Shown here: positions 9,543 to 17,644 of the stretch, piece by piece
How positions within the stretch are numbered: position 1 is the stretch's first letter
Layout of the letters: each line of letters starts with the position of its first letter
From: Comamonadaceae bacterium
GTDB taxonomy: Bacteria > Pseudomonadota > Gammaproteobacteria > Burkholderiales > Burkholderiaceae_C
DNA length: 44,202 nt
Direction of reading: 5' to 3'
Assembly (NCBI GenBank): GCA_947447355.1
Contig: CANFJF010000026.1
Span: 1 to 44,202 of the forward strand
Program-made: the position numbers and the translations under genes
The notes under the pieces: generated by a model
The model's input: only the letters and a program-made list of their open reading frames with translations
Told to the model about the DNA's origin: nothing
The model's database searches: none

Positions 9543-9857
9543 TCAGATGCCGCTGAGCACCGCATCCATGGCCGCGATGATGTCGTGAGATCGGTCATGG
9601 AGCGAAGCCATTTTTTTCTTGAATAATCGCTTGTCCAGCGGCGCAGCTTCAAACGGAACCAACATCAATGATTGGGCTTTCACCTTCATGACCGGGCACA
9701 ATTGACGCGGCAGATCCGTAGCGGCCAGTCCAGTGACGGCGAGCGGTACCACCATGCGGGTGGCCAGGCTGCTGAGCAAGTCACTTTGAACGTCCACCAC
9801 ATAAGGATAGACATCGCGCATGCGTGGGCTGGGGTTCTCAAAAACATCAAACTGCAC
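9543..9857 (-). CDS. ccdB: CcdB-family toxin
   Basis: This 104-aa protein resembles F-plasmid CcdB, which poisons DNA gyrase. It begins 'MQFDVFENP' and has '[22 protein letters not shown]', matching the CcdB core 'FVDVQSDII...RRMVIPLA', and ends in Gly-Ile. The start codon is GTG at 9857, 6 bp after the antitoxin stop, so it is the second gene of a minus-strand operon. In F CcdB the last three residues Trp-Gly-Ile are needed for gyrase killing; here the corresponding residues are Ser-Gly-Ile, so the Trp is absent. It may be weakened, or it may use gyrase differently, as divergent chromosomal CcdBs can. The family call is strong; toxicity is untested. Confidence 0.88.
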   Translation of the reverse strand: MQFDVFENPSPRMRDVYPYVVDVQSDLLSSLATRMVVPLAVTGLAATDLPRQLCPVMKVKAQSLMLVPFEAAPLDKRLFKKKMASLHDRSHDIIAAMDAVLSGI

Positions 9858-9863
9858 AGCGAC

Positions 9864-10133
9864 TCACCAAACCCGCATGTCGTCGCACCACAGACCGTTG
9901 GCTTCAAAGCGCTGGTTTTGCTCTGTGATCCAGGCACCGTGCGTTTGTTCAAATTGAGTTTTGCGTTGCGCCAGTGTTTGGGAATGACTGGCCGCCTGAA
10001 GCTCGGAAAATTGCTTCGCCGAAACAATGACCGTGTCGATGCGCCCGTCTTTTTCAACAAAGACCGGCCCGACTTTGGCTTGGGCGCAGATAGCGCCAAA
10101 ACGGTTTTTGGCTTGGGTGGCGGTGACTTGCAT
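9864..10133 (-). CDS. Antitoxin with Phd/YefM-like N-terminus and CcdA-like C-terminal tail
   Basis: This 89-aa protein starts at the ATG at 10133, with GAGG about 6 bp upstream. Residues 1-48 ('MQVTATQAKNRFGAI...VSAKQFSEL') match the Phd/YefM DNA-binding dimer domain. Residues 60-89 end in 'RFEANGLWCDDMRVW', which resembles the CcdA toxin-neutralising tail 'RFIEMNGSFADENRDW'. The domain junction is thus Phd for DNA binding and CcdA for CcdB binding, consistent with the CcdB toxin immediately downstream. A frame extending further upstream to 10442 exists but runs into the amn gene. Expected role: bind and neutralise the toxin, and repress its own promoter together with the toxin. Confidence 0.85.
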   Translation of the reverse strand: MQVTATQAKNRFGAICAQAKVGPVFVEKDGRIDTVIVSAKQFSELQAASHSQTLAQRKTQFEQTHGAWITEQNQRFEANGLWCDDMRVW

Positions 10134-10156
10134 GGTTGGCCTCACGGGTAGACTGA

Positions 10157-10171
10157 TGGCTATTTTAGCCA
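10157..10171. promoter_or_regulatory. Candidate operator/promoter of the toxin-antitoxin operon
   Basis: TGGCTA (10157-10162), a 3-bp spacer, and TAGCCA (10166-10171) form a perfect inverted repeat 24-38 bp upstream of the antitoxin start. On the minus strand it contains TAAAAT, a plausible -10 box. A repressor dimer bound here would block transcription, as expected for autoregulated toxin-antitoxin operons. It also lies just after the amn stop, but no T-tract follows, so it is not a good terminator. Confidence 0.45.
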
Positions 10172-10182
10172 AAATCGTCGAC

Positions 10183-11691
10183 TTACTGAAAAGCCACCTC
10201 TGAAAAGCTGCGCAGCTTGCGGCTGTGCAATTGGTCGCTACCGCCCGCGCGTAGCAATTCAAGCGCCCGAATGCCGATGCGCAAATGCTGGTCGACGCGC
10301 TCGCGGTAAAAGTGATTCGCCATGCCCGGCAGCTTGATCTCGCCGTGCAAGGGCTTGTCGCTGACGCACAGCAACGTGCCATAGGGCACCCGAAAACGAA
10401 AGCCGTTGGCGGCAATCGTGGCGCTTTCCATGTCGAGCGCAACGGCCCGGCTTTGGCTGAATCGGCGCTGCGGTTGGTTGCTGGGCAGCAGCTCCCAGTT
10501 GCGGTTGTCAGTGCTGGCCACGGTGCCGGTGCGCATGATGCGTTTCAGGTCTTGCCCTTGCAAATGCGTCACGTCTTCAACCGCTTGCTGCAAGGCCATT
10601 TGAATTTCGGCCAGCGCCGGAATCGGCACCCACAATGGCAACTCTTCGTCGAGCACATGGTCTTCACGCACATAGCCGTGAGCCAGCACGTAGTCGCCCA
10701 GTTGCTGGCTGCTGCGCAAGCCGGCGCAATGGCCAAGCATGATCCAGGCGTGCGGACGAAGCACCGCAATGTGGTCGGTGATGTTTTTAGCGTTGGCCGG
10801 GCCGACGCCGATGTTGACCATGCTGATGCCGGAGCGGTCGGCGCGCAGCAAGTGGTAGCCCGGCATTTGCGGCAAGCGCGGTGGTGCTGTACCGAGCTCG
10901 TCTCCGGCCACAGCCGGCAGACCCTTGCGCCGCGTCACCACGTTGCCGGGTTCGACAAAGGCCACAAAAGGGCTGTCCGCGCGGCTCATTTCTTCATGGC
11001 CTAGACGGACAAACTCGTCGATGTAAAACTGGTAGTTGGTGAACAGCACGTAGTTCTGATACCAGTCTGGCGAAGTGCCGGTGTAGTGGCGCAGGCGCTG
11101 CAGTGAATAGTCGACACGCGCAGCTGTGAACAGTGCCAACGGTCGAGACTCGCCGGCTTGCGGTTCATAGGTGCCGTTGGCAATGCCGTCGTCCATTGCC
11201 GCGAGGTCGGGCAGGTCAAAAGCGTCGCGCATCAGCATGCGTCGCTCGGCGCTCAAATTGCCTTCGACGTGGTCATGATCTGCAAAGGAGAAGTGCACCG
11301 GAATCGGCTGTGTGCTGATGCCAATTTCGAGTTCGACGGAATGATTTTCCAGCAGCAGGCGAAACTGTTCAAGGTAGTAAGTGGCGTAAAGGTCCGGCCG
11401 CGTGAGCGTCGTGTCGAAGGTGCCGGGTCCCGCCACAAAGCCATAACTCAGCTGCGTGATGTCGGGCATTTCCAGCGTCGCGCGGGCCACTGTTTCGGTG
11501 CGAATGCGCACAAATGGATAGCAGGCGCGCACCTTGCCTGGCAGCGTTTCACCGGCCACGTAGCGCTGCATGCAGTCACGCAAATGGGCGATTTGTTGGT
11601 CGTAGATCAGACGCACTTGGGCCAGTGCCGCCACCGGGTCGGTGTAGCGGGCGGGTGCGATGTAGGTCGACAGGTAGGGCATGGCTTTCAT
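10183..11691 (-). CDS. amn: AMP nucleosidase
   Basis: This 502-aa cytosolic enzyme hydrolyses AMP to adenine and ribose 5-phosphate, adjusting the adenylate pool. It has the N-terminal AMP nucleosidase domain ('YPFVRIRTETVA', 'LSYGFVAGPGTFDTTLTRPDLY', 'FSFADHDHVEGNL') and a C-terminal nucleoside-phosphorylase-like domain ('SMVNIGVGPANAKNITDHIAVLRPHAWIMLGHCAGLR', 'ALDMESATIAANGFRFRVPYGTLLCVSDKPLHGEIKLPG'). Its length is close to the E. coli enzyme. The start at 11691 lies 4 bp after the gor stop codon (TGATGCGATG), so it is co-transcribed with and probably translationally coupled to gor. An ATG three codons later is an alternative start. Confidence 0.95.
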   Translation of the reverse strand: MKAMPYLSTYIAPARYTDPVAALAQVRLIYDQQIAHLRDCMQRYVAGETLPGKVRACYPFVRIRTETVARATLEMPDITQLSYGFVAGPGTFDTTLTRPDLYATYYLEQFRLLLENHSVELEIGISTQPIPVHFSFADHDHVEGNLSAERRMLMRDAFDLPDLAAMDDGIANGTYEPQAGESRPLALFTAARVDYSLQRLRHYTGTSPDWYQNYVLFTNYQFYIDEFVRLGHEEMSRADSPFVAFVEPGNVVTRRKGLPAVAGDELGTAPPRLPQMPGYHLLRADRSGISMVNIGVGPANAKNITDHIAVLRPHAWIMLGHCAGLRSSQQLGDYVLAHGYVREDHVLDEELPLWVPIPALAEIQMALQQAVEDVTHLQGQDLKRIMRTGTVASTDNRNWELLPSNQPQRRFSQSRAVALDMESATIAANGFRFRVPYGTLLCVSDKPLHGEIKLPGMANHFYRERVDQHLRIGIRALELLRAGGSDQLHSRKLRSFSEVAFQ

Positions 11692-11695
11692 CGCA

Positions 11696-13081
11696 TCAGG
11701 CTTTCACGGGCTCGCGCATGGTGACAAATTCTTCCGCGGCGGTCGGGTGAATGCCGATGGTGCTGTCGAACACCGCTTTGGTGGCGCCGGCTTTCATGGC
11801 GACAGCAAAGCCCTGGACGATTTCACCGGCTTCAGCGCCGACCATGTGCAGACCGACCACGCGGCCAGTGGCGTCGTCGACCAATAGCTTCATGAAGGTG
11901 CGTTCCGTGCTGCCACTGAGCGTGTGTTTGAGCGCTTTGAACTCGCTTTTGTAAACACTGATCTGTCCGAACTGTGCCCTTGCATCGGCCTCGGAAAAAC
12001 CCACCGTGCCAATGTTCGGGTGCGTGAAAACGGCGGTCGGAATGAAGTCGTAGCTCATCGTCCGCGGTGTTTTTCCTGTCACAGGCCCGAGCAAATGATC
12101 GACCAGTGCCATCGCTTCGCCCAGCGCGACAGGTGTCAGCTGCAGGCGCGCCGTGACGTCGCCCAGCGCGTAAATATTCGGCACCGAAGTCTGGTACTGC
12201 GCGTCGACTTGGATCGCACCATCGTCTTTTTGCGCCACCCCCAAAGTTTCTAAACCAATCCCTTTGACATTCGGCACGCGGCCGGTGGCGTAGAGCACGG
12301 CGTCAACTTCGAGGGTGCTGCCATCGGCCAGATGGACCCACAGGGGACCAACATTCTTGGTGTCGCTGGGGGTTCGCGTGATGTTGGCCACGTCTGCATT
12401 CAGCCTCAAGTCAACGCCGGCTTTCAGCATCTCGGCCGCGATGAAGCTGCGCACATCATTGTCAAAACCGCGCAGCACTTGTTCGCCGCGGTACAGCTGC
12501 GTCACTTGGGCGCCTAAGCCGTTGAAGATCGAGGCGAATTCGCAGGCGATGTAGCCGCCGCCGACCACCAACAAGCGCTTCGGGAACGGGTCGATGTCAA
12601 AGATCTCGTTCGAGGTGATGACATGCTCGCGGCCGGCGATGTCGGGCACGCTGGGTGTGCCGCCGGTGGCGATGAGTAGATTTTGGGCGCTGTAGCGCTG
12701 GCCGGCCACCTCGACGGAGTGCGCGTCCACCAACGTGGCCCAACCTTCAATGATCTGCACGCCAGCGCCTTTGAGCAGCTGCAGGTAAATGCCGTTCAGT
12801 CGCGTGATCTCGCGAGCGCGGCTGGCTTTGAGGGCTGACCAGTCGAGCGTTGGTGCTGGGCCGACCCAGCCAAAGCCGTGCGACTCTTCAAAAGATTCGG
12901 CAAAGTGCGCCGCGTAGCTGTAAAGCTTTTTCGGAATGCAGCCGACGTTGACACAAGTGCCGCCCATGGCTTGGGCCTCGACCAGCGCCACCCGCGCACC
13001 ACGCTGGGCCGCCATGCGGGCCGCGCGCACGCCACCGCTGCCACCACCGACCACCAACAAATCAAATTCAAAAACTGCCAT
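11696..13081 (-). CDS. gor: Glutathione-disulfide reductase
   Basis: This 461-aa FAD- and NADPH-dependent enzyme reduces glutathione disulfide in the cytoplasm. It shows the N-terminal FAD motif 'LLVVGGGSGGVRAARMAAQRGARV', the redox-active Cys43/Cys48 in 'GGTCVNVGCIPKKLYSYAAHF', and a NAD(P) motif 'LLVVGGGYIACEFASIFNGLG'. The C-terminal dimer-interface active-site 'GIHPTAAEEFVTM' supplies the His-Glu pair. 'CVNVGCIPKKLYSYAA' is characteristic of glutathione reductase rather than lipoamide dehydrogenase. It is divergent from dbpA across about 150 bp and leads into amn downstream. Confidence 0.94.
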   Translation of the reverse strand: MAVFEFDLLVVGGGSGGVRAARMAAQRGARVALVEAQAMGGTCVNVGCIPKKLYSYAAHFAESFEESHGFGWVGPAPTLDWSALKASRAREITRLNGIYLQLLKGAGVQIIEGWATLVDAHSVEVAGQRYSAQNLLIATGGTPSVPDIAGREHVITSNEIFDIDPFPKRLLVVGGGYIACEFASIFNGLGAQVTQLYRGEQVLRGFDNDVRSFIAAEMLKAGVDLRLNADVANITRTPSDTKNVGPLWVHLADGSTLEVDAVLYATGRVPNVKGIGLETLGVAQKDDGAIQVDAQYQTSVPNIYALGDVTARLQLTPVALGEAMALVDHLLGPVTGKTPRTMSYDFIPTAVFTHPNIGTVGFSEADARAQFGQISVYKSEFKALKHTLSGSTERTFMKLLVDDATGRVVGLHMVGAEAGEIVQGFAVAMKAGATKAVFDSTIGIHPTAAEEFVTMREPVKA

Positions 13082-13232
13082 GTGAAGCCTTCGCGCAAGG
13101 AAAGAAAATACGTTTAAAAGGTCTCGCAGACCCCGTCATACACCAAACCTTAACACTGCTGCCTGACCCTCTGCCGCGCTACGGTCATGCGTGTTCGGCG
13201 CCCCAAATGCTGCGAGTGACGATAATCTAGGG

Positions 13233-14645
13233 ATGACTGCAACTGCTTCCACCTCCCACGATTTCGCCAGCTTATCCCTGACGCCGGCCGCCCTGGCCAA
13301 CCTCAAACTCCTCGGTTACGAGCAAATGACGCCGATTCAGGCCGCCAGTCTGCCGATTGCGTTGCTCGGCAAAGACCTGATCGCCCAAGCCAAAACCGGC
13401 AGCGGCAAGACCGCCGCCTTTGCGCTGGCGCTGCTGTCCAACCTGAATGCCCGGCGCTTTGCCGTGCAGTCGCTGGTGCTGTGCCCGACGCGCGAACTGG
13501 CCGACCAAGTGACCCAGGAAATCCGGCGCTTGGCGCGGGCTGAAGAAAACATCAAGGTCGTCACGCTCTGCGGCGGTGTCGCCATGCGCGGCCAAATCGC
13601 CAGTCTTGAGCATGGCGCGCACATCGTGGTCGGCACGCCAGGCCGCATCATGGACCATCTGCAACGCGGCTATTTGAAGTTAGATGCGCTCAACACCTTG
13701 GTGCTGGACGAAGCGGACCGCATGCTCGACATGGGCTTCTTTGATGACATCGCCGTGGTGGCGCGCCAGTGCCCGGCTGAGCGCCAGACGCTGTTGTTTT
13801 CTGCGACCTACCCCGAGGGCATCGCCAAGATCAGCCAACAGTTCATGCGGCAACCGCAAACCGTCACCGTCGCCGCGCAGCACGACAGCAACAAGATTCG
13901 TCAGCGTTGGTACCAGGTGCGTGAAAGTGAGCGCCTGCACGCGGTGTCTGCCGTGCTCAACCACTACCGGCCGGCCAGCACACTGGCTTTTTGCAACACC
14001 AAGGTGCAGTGCCGTGAACTGGTGCAGGTCTTGAAGGCGCAAGGTTTCAGTGCGTTGGCGCTGTACGGTGAGCTGGAGCAGCGCGAACGCGATCAAGTGC
14101 TGGTGCAGTTTTCAAACCGCAGTTGTTCGGTGCTGGTGGCGACCGATGTGGCCGCGCGTGGGCTGGACATTTCGCAGTTAGAGATGGTCATCAATGTCGA
14201 CGTGACGCCCGACGCGGAAGTGCATATCCACCGCATCGGCCGCACCGGCCGGGCCGACGAAGAAGGTTGGGCCGTCAGCCTGGCCAGCATGAACGAGATG
14301 GGGTCGGTCGGCAAGATCGAGCAGCTGCAAAAGGCCGAGTCGGAGTGGCACAAGCTGGAGGAACTCACGCCGGCCAGTAGCGAACCGCTGGTGCCGCCCA
14401 TGGTGACGCTGCAAATTGTCGGTGGCCGCAAAGAAAAAATTCGTGCCGGTGACGTGCTGGGCGCGCTCACCGGCGACGCTGGTTTCACGCGTGAGCAAGT
14501 CGGCAAGATCAATGTCAACGAGTTCTCAACCTATGTCGCGCTAGACCGCAGCATCGCCAACGAAGCACTGCAGAAGCTGACGGCTGGCAAGGTCAAGGGC
14601 AAGAGCGTCCGGGTGCGTTTGCTCGACGACGAATCCATCGCGTGA
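13233..14645 (+). CDS. dbpA: ATP-dependent RNA helicase DbpA
   Basis: This 470-aa DEAD-box helicase acts in late assembly of the 50S ribosomal subunit and is stimulated by hairpin 92 of 23S rRNA. All core motifs are visible: Q-motif 'GYEQMTPIQAASLP', 'AKTGSGKTAA', 'PTRELADQV', 'VLDEADRMLDMGFFDD', 'SATYP', 'ATDVAARGLDI' and 'HRIGRTGRA'. A C-terminal DbpA RNA-binding domain follows ('VTLQIVGGRKEKIRAGDVLGALTGDAG...'), which separates DbpA from other DEAD-box proteins. I start at the ATG at 13233, where homology begins; an in-frame GTG at 13191 would add 14 residues without resemblance. An SDR gene follows after 18 bp. Confidence 0.94.
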   Translation: MTATASTSHDFASLSLTPAALANLKLLGYEQMTPIQAASLPIALLGKDLIAQAKTGSGKTAAFALALLSNLNARRFAVQSLVLCPTRELADQVTQEIRRLARAEENIKVVTLCGGVAMRGQIASLEHGAHIVVGTPGRIMDHLQRGYLKLDALNTLVLDEADRMLDMGFFDDIAVVARQCPAERQTLLFSATYPEGIAKISQQFMRQPQTVTVAAQHDSNKIRQRWYQVRESERLHAVSAVLNHYRPASTLAFCNTKVQCRELVQVLKAQGFSALALYGELEQRERDQVLVQFSNRSCSVLVATDVAARGLDISQLEMVINVDVTPDAEVHIHRIGRTGRADEEGWAVSLASMNEMGSVGKIEQLQKAESEWHKLEELTPASSEPLVPPMVTLQIVGGRKEKIRAGDVLGALTGDAGFTREQVGKINVNEFSTYVALDRSIANEALQKLTAGKVKGKSVRVRLLDDESIA

Positions 14646-14663
14646 AAGAAGCGTGAAACAAAC

Positions 14664-15392
14664 GTGACACCAACACCAACACCAACACCCGCGCGCCCAA
14701 GCCTGGCCTTGTTGATGGGCGCTGGCGGCGGTTTGGGTGCTGCCTTGGTGCACCAGCTGTCGGCTGATGCTGAGCACCAAGTCTTGGCCCTAGGCCGCAA
14801 TACCCAACCCGCCATCGACTACACCGACGAAGCCAGCCTGAAGAGGGCGGCTGAGTGGGTGGCCGGGCAATGTGCTGTTCAACAAGCCGACTTGCGGTTG
14901 TTGGTGGTGGCCAGCGGCTTTTTGCATGGCGAGCAGGGTCAGCCGGAACGCAGCTGGTCTCACTTGGACGCCGACTATTTAACGCATGTGTTTCGCATCA
15001 ACACCATCGGCCCGGCGCTGGTGATGAAGCATTTTTTGCCGCTGTTGCCCAAGCAAGGGCGCTGCGTTGCCGGCTTTGTGTCGGCCAAGGTCGGCAGCAT
15101 CGGCGACAACGCGCTGGGCGGCTGGTATGGTTACCGCGCTTCCAAGGCGGCGCTGAACCAACTGGTCAAGACGGCGTCTATCGAACTGGCGCGGCGCAAT
15201 GCGCAGGCTGTTTGCGTGGCCCTGCATCCGGGCACAGTGGACACCGCTTTGTCGCAGCCCTTCGCCAAGACCGGTCTTAAAGTGCGGCCCGCGGCCGAAG
15301 CCGCCAATGACTTGCTAAGGGTTTTGGCGGGCCTCACGCCTGCGCAGACTGGCACACTGTTGGATTACCAAGGGCAAACACTGCCCTGGTGA
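14664..15392 (+). CDS. SDR-family oxidoreductase (CsgA/C-factor-like)
   Basis: This 242-aa short-chain dehydrogenase/reductase has a Rossmann motif 'LLMGAGGGLGAALVHQLSA', a catalytic region 'VAGFVSAKVGSIGDNALGGWYGYRASKAALNQL' with the Y-x3-K pair, and 'ALHPGTVDTALSQPF'. Its C-terminus 'LLDYQGQTLPW' is typical of the CsgA-like group. The start codon is GTG at 14664, 18 bp after dbpA. The first residues are a Thr-Pro repeat encoded by a tandem ACACCA hexanucleotide (about 14667-14690). Substrate and cofactor are unknown; NAD(P) use is inferred. Confidence 0.88.
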   Translation: MTPTPTPTPARPSLALLMGAGGGLGAALVHQLSADAEHQVLALGRNTQPAIDYTDEASLKRAAEWVAGQCAVQQADLRLLVVASGFLHGEQGQPERSWSHLDADYLTHVFRINTIGPALVMKHFLPLLPKQGRCVAGFVSAKVGSIGDNALGGWYGYRASKAALNQLVKTASIELARRNAQAVCVALHPGTVDTALSQPFAKTGLKVRPAAEAANDLLRVLAGLTPAQTGTLLDYQGQTLPW

Positions 15393-15404
15393 TTGATCAG
15401 TGAC

Positions 15405-16355
15405 TCAGAGCGCCGCGCGGCGGCGGCGCTCCCGAAACGCTTGCAGCTCGCCCACCACGCCTTTGCGAAAGGTCAGCACGCAGAGCACAAAGATCACGCC
15501 AATGATGACGGTGACCCAGGAGCCGACTTTGTCGGCCAGCAGGTTTTGCAGCGAAATCACGATGCCCGCGCCAAAGGCTGGACCGAAGAAGGTGCCGACA
15601 CCGCCGAGCAATGTCATCAAGATCACCTCGCCGGACATCGTCCAGTGCACATCGGTCAGCGTGGCAAAGCCCATGACCATGGTTTTGAGTGAGCCGGCTA
15701 CACCGGCCAAGGCGGCAGACAGAACAAAGGCCAGCAGCTTGTAGCGGTCGACCTGATAGCCGAGCGACACAGCCCGTGGCTCGTTTTCCCGAATCATCTT
15801 CAGGACTTGGCCGAAAGGCGAGTTGACAATGCGCGAGATCAACAAAAATGCGAGCACGAAAACGGCCGCAACAAAGTAGTACATGGTGGTGTCGGACTGC
15901 AGAGAAATCAGCCCGAACAAGTCGCCGCGTGGCACACCTTGCAAGCCGTCTTCGCCGCCCGTGAAGGGCGCTTGTAAGCAGACGAAATAAATCATTTGCG
16001 CCAACGCCAGTGTGATCATGGCGAAATAAATACCTTGCCGCCGGATGGCCACGAGACCGACGACCAGCCCCATCAGCCCGGCAGTCACGGCGCCAGCCAA
16101 AATCGCCATCTCTGGCGTCCAGCCCTGCGACTTGACGAACCAGCCGGTGACATACGCTGCTGAACCAAAAAATGCAGCATGGCCAAAGGACAGCAATCCG
16201 GTGAAACCCAGCAGCAAATTAAAGGCGCAGGCAAACAGGGCAAAGCACAGCAGCTTCATGACAAACACGGGGTACAGCCCCAGCATCGGTGCCGTCAACA
16301 GCAGTACCAGCAGTGCCAGGTAAGTGATGCGCGTGAGTGTTTTAGCGTGGGTCAT
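15405..16355 (-). CDS. livM: Branched-chain amino acid ABC transporter permease (LivM family)
   Basis: This 316-aa inner-membrane permease has about 8-9 hydrophobic segments and the LivM hallmarks 'AFNLLLGFTGLLSFGHAAFFGSAAYVTGW' and 'PFGQVLKMIRENEPRAVSLGYQVDRYKLLAFVLSAALAGVAGSL', the latter being the cytoplasmic loop that contacts the ATPase. It is the last gene of the livG-livF-livK-livH-livM operon on the minus strand. It is separated from livH by 217 bp that includes a 77-bp REP-like palindrome, an unusually large gap for partner subunits. Family substrates are branched-chain amino acids, amides, urea or aromatic acids, and the actual one is not known. Confidence 0.92.
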   Translation of the reverse strand: MTHAKTLTRITYLALLVLLLTAPMLGLYPVFVMKLLCFALFACAFNLLLGFTGLLSFGHAAFFGSAAYVTGWFVKSQGWTPEMAILAGAVTAGLMGLVVGLVAIRRQGIYFAMITLALAQMIYFVCLQAPFTGGEDGLQGVPRGDLFGLISLQSDTTMYYFVAAVFVLAFLLISRIVNSPFGQVLKMIRENEPRAVSLGYQVDRYKLLAFVLSAALAGVAGSLKTMVMGFATLTDVHWTMSGEVILMTLLGGVGTFFGPAFGAGIVISLQNLLADKVGSWVTVIIGVIFVLCVLTFRKGVVGELQAFRERRRRAAL

Positions 16356-16409
16356 TCAGGTCTTTCCATGAATAGAATATTTTTCGTCCAGTGTTTCACG
16401 CCGAAACCC

Positions 16410-16486
16410 CGTCATGGCGAGCGCAGCGCGGCCATCCATCGTCGAGGTGCCCGGTGATGGACTGCCGCGCTCCGCTCGCAGGGACG
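16410..16486. repeat. REP-like 77-bp palindromic repeat, copy A (livM-livH gap)
   Basis: Arms beginning CGTCATGGCGAGCGCAGCGC and ending GCTCCGCTCGCAGGGACG are imperfect reverse complements around a short central loop, with the inner arms CCATCCAT/ATGGACTG. A second copy of exactly the same length lies at 17543-17619. The form matches intergenic REP/BIME-type elements common in this bacterial group. It could form a stable hairpin in the liv mRNA. Confidence 0.8.
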
Positions 16487-16572
16487 CACTTCATTGCTTT
16501 CTCTTTTATATGCAGGTCGTTCAAGGTCTGTGCTCGGTACCCGAACGTATTTGGAAAACTCGTAAGCACAAC

Positions 16573-17457
16573 TCAGTTTTCTTTTCCGAACAGTCCTGAT
16601 GGCCGCACCATCAGCACCAACACCATGATGACGAAGACCACAATGCTCGAGGCCTCCGGGTAAAAGACGCGGGTCATGCCTTCAATCAAGCCCAGCCCAA
16701 GCCCTGTCACCACCGAGCCCAAGATCGAGCCCATGCCGCCGATCACCACCACCGCAAACACCACGATGATGAGGTTGGAGCCCATCAACGGACTCACCTG
16801 AATGATGGGAGCGGCCAACACACCGGCCAGTCCTGCCAGACCTGCGCCAGCGCCGTACGTCAGCATGACCATCAGCGGCACATTGACGCCGAAAGCTTGC
16901 ACCAGCGGTGCGTTTTCAGTGCCGGCCCGCAAGTAAGCGCCAAGCCGTGTGCGTTCAATCAGATACCAGGTGCCTAAGCAGACCACCAGCGACACCAGCA
17001 CCACCCAGGCGCGGTAATTGGGCAGCACCATGAAACCAAGGTTGGTGGCGCCGGAGAGTTGCTCCGGCACGTTGTAGTTTTGGCCAGAGACGCCATAGAG
17101 TTCGCGGAAGACGCCTTCGAGAATCAGCGCCAATCCGAAGGTCAGCAGCAAGCCGTAAAGCGGGTCGAGTTTGTAGAGATGCTTGAGTAACAGTCGCTCA
17201 ATCACGACGCCGAAGGTGCCGACGATCAGGGGTGCCAGCACCAGCGCATACCAGTAGTTCAGGCCGAACTTATCGAGCAAAATCCAAGCGGCAAAGGCAC
17301 CTAGCATGTACAGTGCGCCGTGTGCAAAATTGACAATGCCCAGCAGTCCAAAAATCACGGCCAGGCCCAAGCTGAGCATGGCATAAAAAGCGCCATTCAC
17401 CAGGCCAAGCAACAGTTGGCCCAGGAATGCCTGAAGGGGAATGCCAAAAATTTCCAT
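16573..17457 (-). CDS. livH: Branched-chain amino acid ABC transporter permease (LivH family)
   Basis: This 294-aa inner-membrane permease has LivH hallmarks: 'LLLGLVNGAFYAMLSLGLAVIFGLLGIVNFAHGALYMLGAF' near the N-terminus and the ATPase-contact loop 'RTRLGAYLRAGTENAPLVQAFGVNV', then 'VVIGGMGSILGSVVTGLGLGLIEGM'. I chose the ATG at 17457 ('MEIFGIPLQAFLGQ'), where LivH proteins normally start; an earlier start at 17493 would add 12 residues with no resemblance. It pairs with LivM to form the channel and is flanked on both sides by REP-like repeats. The ligand class is set by the adjacent LivK. Confidence 0.92.
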   Translation of the reverse strand: MEIFGIPLQAFLGQLLLGLVNGAFYAMLSLGLAVIFGLLGIVNFAHGALYMLGAFAAWILLDKFGLNYWYALVLAPLIVGTFGVVIERLLLKHLYKLDPLYGLLLTFGLALILEGVFRELYGVSGQNYNVPEQLSGATNLGFMVLPNYRAWVVLVSLVVCLGTWYLIERTRLGAYLRAGTENAPLVQAFGVNVPLMVMLTYGAGAGLAGLAGVLAAPIIQVSPLMGSNLIIVVFAVVVIGGMGSILGSVVTGLGLGLIEGMTRVFYPEASSIVVFVIMVLVLMVRPSGLFGKEN

Positions 17458-17542
17458 ACAACCTGTCAATTCATAGGTGTCAAAGCACGCCAATAGTCGT
17501 CAATGCGAGTCCATCGCTGCGTCATCGCGACGCGAATCATCC

Positions 17543-17619
17543 CGTCATGGCGAGCGTAGCGCGGCCATCCATCTGGGAGGCGCGCGGTGATGGACTGCCG
17601 CGCTTCGCTCACAGTGACG
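17543..17619. repeat. REP-like 77-bp palindromic repeat, copy B (livH-livK gap)
   Basis: The sequence starts CGTCATGGCGAGCGTAGCGC and ends CGCTTCGCTCACAGTGACG, with the same 77-bp length and inner arms as the copy at 16410-16486. The arms pair imperfectly. Just upstream, CGTCATCGCGACGCGAATCAT looks like a decayed arm of the same family. It sits between the substrate-binding protein gene and the permease gene, where a hairpin could protect the upstream mRNA end. Confidence 0.8.
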
Positions 17620-17644
17620 GACATTTCTGTTTGAGATGATTTGC

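Noticed and set aside
10134..10442. N-terminal extension of the antitoxin frame into the amn gene
   Set aside because: The Phd domain starts exactly at the ATG at 10133 with a ribosome site; the extension overlaps amn coding sequence on the same strand in another frame.
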